A stretch of 64,000 nucleotides of DNA, taken from Closterium sp. Naga37s-1 (lineage: Eukaryota > Streptophyta > Zygnematophyceae > Desmidiales > Closteriaceae). Positions 59,789 through 64,000 of this stretch are shown here, in pieces. The stretch spans positions 124,001 through 188,000 of the forward strand of contig CANJKZ010000772.1 of the NCBI GenBank assembly GCA_947471745.1, read 5' to 3'. The position numbers and the translations under genes were made by a program. Every line of letters starts with the position of its first letter. The stretch's first letter is position 1. The notes under the pieces were generated by a model. It was not told the origin of the DNA, made no database searches, and was given only the letters and a program-made list of their open reading frames with translations.

Positions 59789-62197
59789 TCTCTCTCTCCC
59801 TCTCTCCCTCTCTCCCTCCCCCTATCTCCCTCCCCCACTCTCCCTCCCTCTCCCTCTCCCTCTCCCTCATTCCTCACCTGCACAACGCTGGAGAGGTGCA
59901 GCTCGGCCTCCTTTCTCCTCTTCCTCTCGTTCACCGCATAGATCATCTGAGCAATCGTCATTGTCAGCGGCTCAATCTCCTTCACCAGCTGCTCATCGTA
60001 CCCCTGCAATCGGTTTGCCACTCCAAAGATCCCAATCAGCTCCGTGCCTGCAGAGTGGTTAAAAGTTGGGGACAGGAGGAGGGGAGAGAGGGGAACAGGG
60101 AAAGGTTCAATCTCCTTCTCACCAGCTGCTCATCGTACCCCTGCACGTGAAATGAGGGTGCTTTTGAGACGTCTCAAAAGCCTCTTTAACCAGCTGCTCA
60201 TTGTACCCCTGCACGTGAAATGAGGGTGCTTTTGAGACGTCTCAAAAGCCTCTTTCACCAGCTGCTCGTCATACCCTTGCAGGCGGTTGGCCACCCCGAA
60301 AATTCCTATAAGCTCCGTGCCTGCACAAACAAGCAAGGGTAGAAGGGAGACAGAGGGAGGCTCAACCTCTTTCACCAGTTGCTCGTCACACCCCTGCCTG
60401 CCCTGCAGGCAGTTTGTCACTCAGAATATCCCAATCAGCTCCGTGCCTGGAACACCTGGGTTGCAGGCCGAGGGGAGAGAGGGGAACAAGGAGTGGTTCA
60501 ATCTCCTTCTCCAGCTGCTCATCCCCCTTTCCCACACCCCCTTCAAACCCTCTCCTCTCCTCCCTCTCACACCCACCCCCTCTCACCCCTCCCTCCCAAG
60601 CCCATCCTCTCACCCACAAACGCAGAACAAAGAACTTCTCAATCACAAGGTCCCCCAAAGGCACGAGATTCTGAGACTTGTGACTGCCCCTCACTCTGTT
60701 CCCTCCCTTCCCCTCCTAATACCCAACCATCCCTCTCACCCACCTGTATACAGCGGGATCCCCATGAACTTCTTGATCACAGGGTGCCCTGGAGTGGAGG
60801 AACCCCGCTGGCACGGCGAGCGTCATTGGAGAGCACCTGCTGCCCTGTGAGCACCACGGCGCCGTGCAGCCCACCACACCCAACAACACTCAACCTCACC
60901 CAACCGCACCCATCCTCTCACGCCATAACCCACCTGTGTACAGCGGAATCCCTATGAACTTCTCAATAACAGGATGCCCAGGAGGGACCCCCCTCGCCCG
61001 CGGGTCATTCCTGACATCATTGGAGAGCACCTGCTGCTCCGTGAGCACCACGGCGGCGTGTAGCGTGTTCATGTGGGTGATCACGAGGCCTTTTGAGTCG
61101 ACTCGACTTTTGACTTTTGAGTCGACTCAAAAGTCAACTCGCCGTGTAGCGTGTTCATGTGGGTGATCACGAGGCCTTTTGAGTCGACTCGACTTTTGAC
61201 TTTTGAGTCGACTCAAAAGTCAGCTCGCCGTGTAGCGTGTTCATGTGGGTGATCACGAGGCCTTTTGAGTCGACTCAAAAGTCAACTCGCCGTGTAGCGT
61301 GTTCATGTGGGTGATCACGAGGCCTTTTGAGTCGACTCAAAAGTCAACTCGCCGTGTAGCGTGTTCATGTGGGTGATCACGAGGCCTTTTGAGTCGACTC
61401 GACTTTTGACTTTTGAGTCGACTCAAAAGTCAGCTCGTCGTGTAGCGTGTTCATGTGGGTGATCACGAGGCCTTTTGAGTCGACTCAAAAGTCAACTCGC
61501 CGTGTAGCGTGTTCATGTGGGCGATCACGAGGCCTTTTGAGTCGACTCAAAAGTCAACTCGCCGTGTAGCGTGTTCATGTGGGTGATCACGAGGCCTTTT
61601 GAGTCGACTCAAAAGTCAACTCGCCGTGTAGCGTGTTCATGTGGGTGATCACGAGGCCTTTTGAGTCGACTCAAAAGTCAACTCGCCGTGTAGCGTGTTC
61701 ATGTGGGTGATCACGAGGCCTTTTGAGTCGACTCAAAAGTCAACTCGCCATGTAGCGTGTTCATGTGGGTGATCACGAGGCCTTTTGAGTCGACTCAAAA
61801 GTCAACTCGCCGTGTAGCGTGTTCATGTGGGTGATCACGAGGCCTTTTGAGTCGACTCAAAAGTCAACTCGCCGTGTAGCGTGTTCATGTGGGTGATCAT
61901 GAGGCCTCTACCTTCCCTCTCTTCCCTCCTTCCCCTCCCACACAAGGACACCAAACGACCCCATGACCCACCTGTATACAGAGGGATGCCCATGAACTTC
62001 TCAATCACAGGGTGGCCTGGTGGCACTCCTCTGGCACGAGGATCATTCCGGGCGTCGTTGGAGAGAACCTGCTGCCCCGTGAGCACGACAGCGCCGTGTA
62101 GCGTGTTCATGTTGGTGAACACGAGCCCCTTGTGCGCGTTCGCCGCATACCATGCCCGCAGCTCCTTGGTCCATGCCACGTTCGTCATTGCATGTGT
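46781..62197 (-). CDS. Hybrid histidine kinase: GAF-PAS-PAS-HisKA-HATPase-pseudoreceiver-receiver (5' incomplete)
   Basis: A two-component sensor that would autophosphorylate on histidine and pass the phosphate to its own receiver. Eighteen exons join in frame with GT-AG borders: 61972-62197, 59878-60047, 59014-59275, 58354-58520, 57819-57931, 57119-57280, 56742-56899, 55131-55480, 54491-54775, 53943-54005, 52361-52723, 51527-51775, 50423-50569, 49853-50050, 49000-49128, 48129-48218, 47779-47833, 46781-46851. They give 1,085 residues plus stop. GAF about 10-95 ([20 protein letters not shown]); PAS about 133-275 and 276-400. H-box [15 protein letters not shown] with His427. N-box NAIKF (544), G1 DTGIGI (612), G2 GGTGLGLA (641). 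Degenerate receiver about 760-925. Receiver with ED at 968-969, phospho-acceptor Asp1012 (LILMDCQ) and Lys1067 (MSKPV). No membrane segment is seen. The first exons lie beyond 62,267. It could belong to the PAS-histidine kinases of mosses and streptophyte algae; this is inference. Confidence 0.85.
47086..47176. repeat. 15-bp tandem repeat
   Basis: Six units of TGGCACATGCTCTTG downstream of the last-but-one exon, in intron sequence. Related CACACTGTGCTGCATGC words recur to about 47740. Confidence 0.95.
47343..47833 (-). repeat. Exon array 15 (receiver helix 4 exon)
   Basis: Whole exon 47779-47833 ([17 protein letters not shown]). A near-complete copy with acceptor but damaged donor lies downstream at about 47620-47675, with poorer pieces near 47530-47575 and 47343-47390. 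Confidence 0.75.
48084..48511 (-). repeat. Exon array 14 (receiver MPEMDG exon)
   Basis: Whole exon 48129-48218. Two 5' part copies with acceptors lie upstream, ending at 48371 and 48511, reading [11 protein letters not shown]. The end of the exon with its GTAAGT donor is duplicated once more at about 48080-48105. Confidence 0.86.
49000..49377 (-). repeat. Exon array 13 (receiver phospho-acceptor exon)
   Basis: Whole exon 49000-49128. Two decayed 5' part copies with acceptors lie upstream, ending at 49251 (in-frame TAG) and 49377 (one-base insertion). Confidence 0.82.
49581..50193 (-). repeat. Exon array 12 (start of receiver domain)
   Basis: Whole exon 49853-50050. A 5' part copy with acceptor lies upstream at about 50107-50193 ([20 protein letters not shown]). 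Two 3' part copies with donors lie downstream, starting at 49753 and 49581, both reading [15 protein letters not shown], that is, the acidic-pocket residues of the receiver. Confidence 0.88.
50423..50720 (-). repeat. Exon array 11 (pseudoreceiver, next exon)
   Basis: Whole exon 50423-50569 (GT donor GTATGT). A 5' part copy with acceptor lies upstream at 50662-50720, reading [16 protein letters not shown], then a stop. Confidence 0.82.
50740..50880. repeat. 20-bp minisatellite
   Basis: About seven units of GGGGCAGAGAAGTGGAGAAA, in intron sequence. Confidence 0.95.
50935..52260 (-). repeat. Exon array 10 (pseudoreceiver exon)
   Basis: Whole exon 51527-51775. A 5' part copy with acceptor ends at 52016 and has an in-frame stop. 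A further copy at about 52130-52260 is fused directly to the end of the previous exon ([12 protein letters not shown]). A 3' part copy lies downstream at about 50935-51005. Confidence 0.82.
51003..51490. repeat. 64-bp minisatellite with palindrome
   Basis: Eight units of 64 bp (one about 6 bp shorter) containing GTTGTTGTGACACTAGCACC, then TTTTGAGTCGACTCAAAA. The last unit runs into sequence close to the pseudoreceiver exon. Confidence 0.95.
52361..53646 (-). repeat. Exon array 9 (HATPase end), five copies
   Basis: Whole exon 52361-52723. Four 5' part copies with acceptors lie upstream, with right borders at 52853, 53010, 53150 and 53646. All begin L(V/M)ELMGGS(I/M)SV. The 53010 copy lacks one or two residues, the 53150 copy is shifted by a short insertion, and the other two stay open into the following intron. 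Confidence 0.9.
53165..53575. repeat. 31-bp minisatellite
   Basis: About 13 units of 31 bp built from GGTGAAACAAAGAACAG and AAACAAATGGGAAA, between two copies of the HATPase exon. Units differ by A/G changes at a few positions. The Phe/Ser/Pro-rich open frames on the minus strand are repeat artefacts. Confidence 0.95.
54491..54915 (-). repeat. Exon array 8 (HATPase N-box)
   Basis: Whole exon 54491-54775 with N-box and G1 box. A 5' part copy with acceptor lies upstream at about 54840-54915, reading [20 protein letters not shown], without a donor. Confidence 0.86.
54999..56090 (-). repeat. Exon array 7 (HisKA phospho-acceptor exon)
   Basis: Whole exon 55131-55480. Two 5' part copies with acceptors lie upstream. 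The one ending at 56090 has a two-base insertion that breaks the frame after LLLDT. The one ending at 55728 is open past the H-box but has no donor. A 3' part fragment ([15 protein letters not shown]) lies downstream at about 54999-55045. The H-box sequence is thus present three times. Confidence 0.88.
55739..55885. repeat. Minisatellite, GGGGAGGGGGAAC-type unit
   Basis: About eleven units of 13-14 bp between two copies of the HisKA exon, in intron sequence. Confidence 0.9.
56251..56899 (-). repeat. Exon array 6 (PAC and coiled-coil linker before HisKA)
   Basis: Whole exon 56742-56899. Three 3' part copies with donors lie downstream, starting at 56575, 56408 and 56251. All read [20 protein letters not shown] followed by a variant of ERASQAKA. 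The variation (DEAERA, DVAERA, DVAERV) is conservative. None has an obvious acceptor. Confidence 0.87.
57491..57931 (-). repeat. Exon array 5 (second PAS domain, first half)
   Basis: Whole exon 57819-57931. Two 3' part copies with the GTGAGT donor lie downstream at 57662-57725 and 57491-57557. Both read WDWNV, then [14 protein letters not shown] with small changes. Confidence 0.87.
58070..58678 (-). repeat. Exon array 4 (PAS/PAC)
   Basis: Whole exon 58354-58520. A 5' part copy with acceptor lies upstream at about 58610-58678. Two 3' part copies with donors lie downstream, at 58211 to about 58315 and 58070 to about 58175. Both downstream copies keep the reading frame through [11 protein letters not shown]. 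Confidence 0.85.
58867..59431 (-). repeat. Exon array 3 (first PAS domain)
   Basis: Whole exon 59014-59275. A copy of its 5' part with the acceptor CACCAG lies upstream, ending at 59431 ([20 protein letters not shown]). A copy of its 3' part with the GTGAGATGG donor lies downstream at 58867-58935 ([20 protein letters not shown]). Confidence 0.85.
59638..60535 (-). repeat. Exon array 2 (end of GAF domain)
   Basis: Whole exon 59878-60047. Copies of its 5' part with acceptor lie upstream at 60244-60322 and 60366-60447 (the latter with an in-frame stop), with shorter pieces at 60130-60243 and about 60495-60530. A copy of its 3' part with donor lies downstream at 59638-59725. The 60130-60290 units contain the palindrome TTTTGAGACGTCTCAAAA. 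Confidence 0.85.
59729..59815. repeat. CT microsatellite
   Basis: A long CT run in the intron between the whole exon 2 and its downstream partial copy. It extends, interrupted by CCC, to about 59870. Confidence 0.9.
60614..62197 (-). repeat. Exon array 1 (GAF exon) with embedded 61-bp minisatellite
   Basis: Whole exon at 61972-62197. A second copy of its 3' part at 60934 to about 61090 is open, keeps the GTGGGT donor and reads [11 protein letters not shown] to IPLYTG. A third at 60744 to about 60872 has a small deletion and a frameshift. A fragment lies at 60614-60680. Between the first and second copies, the minisatellite at 61080-61910 repeats a short piece of this exon. Confidence 0.85.
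61080..61910. repeat. Minisatellite of about 61-bp units carrying an exon piece and a palindrome
   Basis: Thirteen occurrences of TAGCGTGTTCATGTGGG, counting those in the two flanking exon copies, spaced mostly 60-64 bp with three longer spacings of about 85 bp. Each unit joins a 30-odd-base piece of exon 1 (reading ITHMNTLHG on the minus strand) to TTTTGAGTCGACTCAAAA. Confidence 0.92.
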
Positions 62198-62300
62198 CTG
62201 CAGAAGGGGTGGGGTGAGCCGAGGGAAGGCAGGGGGAATTGTTGAAGGGACGGAGCAAGGGAGGGATGTTAAAATATATATTGTGTAGCATGCCAACACA

Positions 62301-62560
62301 TGTGACTGTACACCAATTGTGGTGTACAGTTGGGTTGGGACTACACCCAACTTTGGGTGTAGTCTTGCACTTTGGGGTGCCAATCCACCCAATTGTGGTG
62401 GAGCCCCCAAATGCAACCCTCTTGACTTGTGGGTACCTCACTTCCCACAATTGAGGTTACCCCAAGCCAAGTGGGCCTAGGGTTGCCTCACTTCTACAAA
62501 GTGTGGGCAACCCAACCCACTTGACCTATGGTTCCCTCACTTCCCCAAGTGAGGTCAACC
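62301..62560 (+). repeat. Run of inverted repeats inside the LTR
   Basis: At least five hairpin-forming pairs in a row, such as TGTACACCAATTGTGGTGTA (62306-62327) and GACTACACCC paired with GGGTGTAGTC (62339-62364). Three further GGT(T/A)-CCTCACTT / GTGAGG-AACC type pairs follow up to 62560. Confidence 0.75.
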
Positions 62561-62759
62561 CAACCTATGGTCACTTTCATCCTTCCCTTCCAACCTTCCC
62601 TTCCAACTATGTATGCTAGGTTGTTCCTCTAATCTAATGACTTGTTCAATTTGCTACTTTCACATGGTATAGAGCTACTTGTTCCTAGGCCTTACCTCTC
62701 CCTCCCTTCAGTTTTTTTTTTTTTCCCATGGGCCCACCCCACAGCTACAAACCCTTTCC

Positions 62760-64000
62760 TACGCGTGGCTCAACTAGCCATCACTAGCATACTCTCGCCG
62801 CGACCTACGCCGTCGCCGCCGTTCCCCCCCCCTCCCGCCGCGATTACGCCTTCCTCGCCTGCGGATTCCACCGCCGCGAGCGCAACGCCGTTGTCCCCTC
62901 CTCCCCCCCGCCGCCTCCCCTTCTCGCCGCCGCGCCTGATTCGGCGCCGCCTGCGCATCCTGCCGCCGCGACGCCTCGTCGCCGCCTGCCCGCTGCCCGT
63001 CCCTCCGCCGCGACGTCACGTCGCCGCGTTCCCGCCGCCGCGCCTGCTACGGCGCCGCCTGCGCATCCTGCCGCCGCGACGCCTCGTCGCCGCCTGCCCG
63101 TCCCTCCGCCGCGACGTCTCGTCGCCGCGTTCCCGCCGCCGCGCCTGCTTCGGCGCCGCCTGCGCATCCTGCCGCCGCGACGCCTCGTCGCCGCCTGCTC
63201 GTCCCTCCGCCGCGACGTCTCGTCGCCGCGTTCCCGCCGCCGCGCCTGCTACGGCGCCGCCTGCGCATCCTGCCGCCGCGACACCTCGTCGCCGCCTGCC
63301 CGTCCCTCCGCCGCGACGTCTCGTCGCCGCGTTCCCGCCGCCGCGCCTGCTTCGGCGCCGCCTGCGCATCCCGCCGCCGCGACGCCTCGTCGCCGCCTGC
63401 CCGTCCCTCCGCCGCGACGTCACGTCGCCGCCTCCCCTACCCGCCGCCGCGCCTGCTTCGGCGCCGTCTGCCCGTCCCGCCGCCGCGACAGCTCGTCGCC
63501 CCCTGCCCGTCCCGCCGCCGCGACCTAACATCGCCGCCTGCGCATTCCGCCGCCGCGACTGCTCGTCGTCACCTCCCCGCCCCCCCCCCCCCCCCCCCGC
63601 CGCGATTTCGCATTGCCGCCTCCCCTCCCACCGCCGCACCTGCTTCCGCGTCACCCACGCATCTCGCTGCCCCTTCTGCATCGCCACCCTCCCGCAATTT
63701 CCCCCGCCGCAACTGCAACATCGTCGCCCCGCGGTTCCCGTTAACGCCACTGCGCCGCCGCCGCCCTACCGCCGCGACTGCTTCGGCGCCGCCTGCCCAT
63801 CCTCCACCGCGACCGCGCCATCCCCGCCCACACTTCCTGCCGCCGTGACTGCCCCGTCGCCGCCTGCAGATTCAGCCGCAACTGCACCCTCCCTTCCTCC
63901 TCTCCCTACTCCTCTCCCCCCCCCCTCCCCCTCCCCCTGCGCCCCTCGTTGCCGCGGCCTGCCTGCCGCCGCCGTCCCTCGTTTCGCCGCCGCGGCCCTT
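62760..64000 (+). repeat. GC-rich leader repeats (CGCCGCCGCGCCTGC type)
   Basis: Units of about 120 bp containing GCGCATCCTGCCGCCGCGAC and CCCGTCCCTCCGCCGCGACG repeat between 62940 and 63540, then decay. Arg/Ala/Gly-rich open frames on the minus strand are artefacts. This is the fourth distinct GC-rich leader repeat in the window. Confidence 0.8.

Larger units (their letters stand above)
62267..64000 (+). mobile_element. LTR element inserted upstream of the kinase exons, opposite strand, incomplete
   Basis: An LTR of about 398 bp (62267-62664), from TGTTAAAATATAT to TTTCACA, is followed by a copia-like primer site TGGTATAGAGC (62665-62675). A short leader with a T tract (62711-62725) follows, and then a GC-rich repetitive leader to the window end. 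The coding part lies outside. It is placed 70 bp upstream of the first exon I can trace, so it probably sits in an intron of the kinase gene. Confidence 0.65.

Noticed and set aside
59596..60150. Plus-strand frame rich in Ser/Leu
   Set aside because: Reading of the CT microsatellite and the antisense of kinase exons.
61080..61910. Regularly spaced repeats resembling a CRISPR array
   Set aside because: The spacers are not unique; whole units repeat, and the setting is a spliced eukaryotic gene.
46781..62197. Mutually exclusive alternative exons in the strict sense
   Set aside because: Nearly all extra copies lack one splice site, so they are not complete alternatives. I keep alternative use only as a question for RNA data.
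62774..63750. Arg/Ala/Gly-rich minus-strand frames that look like nucleic-acid-binding proteins
   Set aside because: Products of the CGCCGC repeat leader of an LTR element on the other strand.

Overview
This window is repeat-rich nuclear DNA of a green eukaryote. Spliced genes with GT-AG introns, several Ty1/copia retrotransposon families nested in one another, many minisatellites and a plant-type hybrid histidine kinase fit a streptophyte alga. The flavour recalls zygnematophytes such as Closterium, but that is inference from memory and was not checked. There are no operons, ribosome binding sites, rRNA, tRNA or CRISPR arrays.

Layout: 1-44,321 is almost entirely copia-type LTR elements. I call the families D (1-3000 minus, 3376-9452 plus), A (17157-23236 minus; the 5' half of a chimera at about 9667-13490) and B (five or six copies). 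The base of the nest is an old B copy (B2). Its 3' LTR is at 33328-33437 and its 5' LTR may be at 3241-3351. An A element (5-bp target duplication GGAGT) and a second B element, B1 (duplication CCTCT), are inserted in it. Removing both, with one copy of each duplication, rejoins B2 in one open frame. Left of these, 9667-15519 is an A-type 5' half fused to a B-type 3' half. Two further B copies (B4, B5) lie on the minus strand at 33556-40205 and 42478-44321, with a plus-strand B fragment between them. Nearly all copies are broken by stops, frameshifts or deletions. The cleanest is D1, with a single in-frame stop.

At 44,410-45,770 is a decayed hAT-transposase-like gene on the plus strand.

From 62,197 down to 46,781 (minus strand) runs the one clear host gene, a hybrid histidine kinase. 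I could trace 18 exons, all with GT-AG borders and matching phases, giving 1,085 residues: GAF, PAS, PAS, HisKA, HATPase, a degenerate receiver and a receiver. Its 5' end lies beyond an LTR element that starts at about 62,267. Its most striking property is that 15 of the 18 exons are followed or preceded by one to four extra partial copies of themselves. Copies carrying the 3' part of an exon keep its donor and lie downstream of the whole exon. Copies carrying the 5' part keep its acceptor and lie upstream. Several of these arrays are tied to a perfect palindrome, TTTTGAGTCGACTCAAAA, which recurs in two different minisatellites of the same gene. This exon-stutter architecture is the main candidate for something undescribed here.
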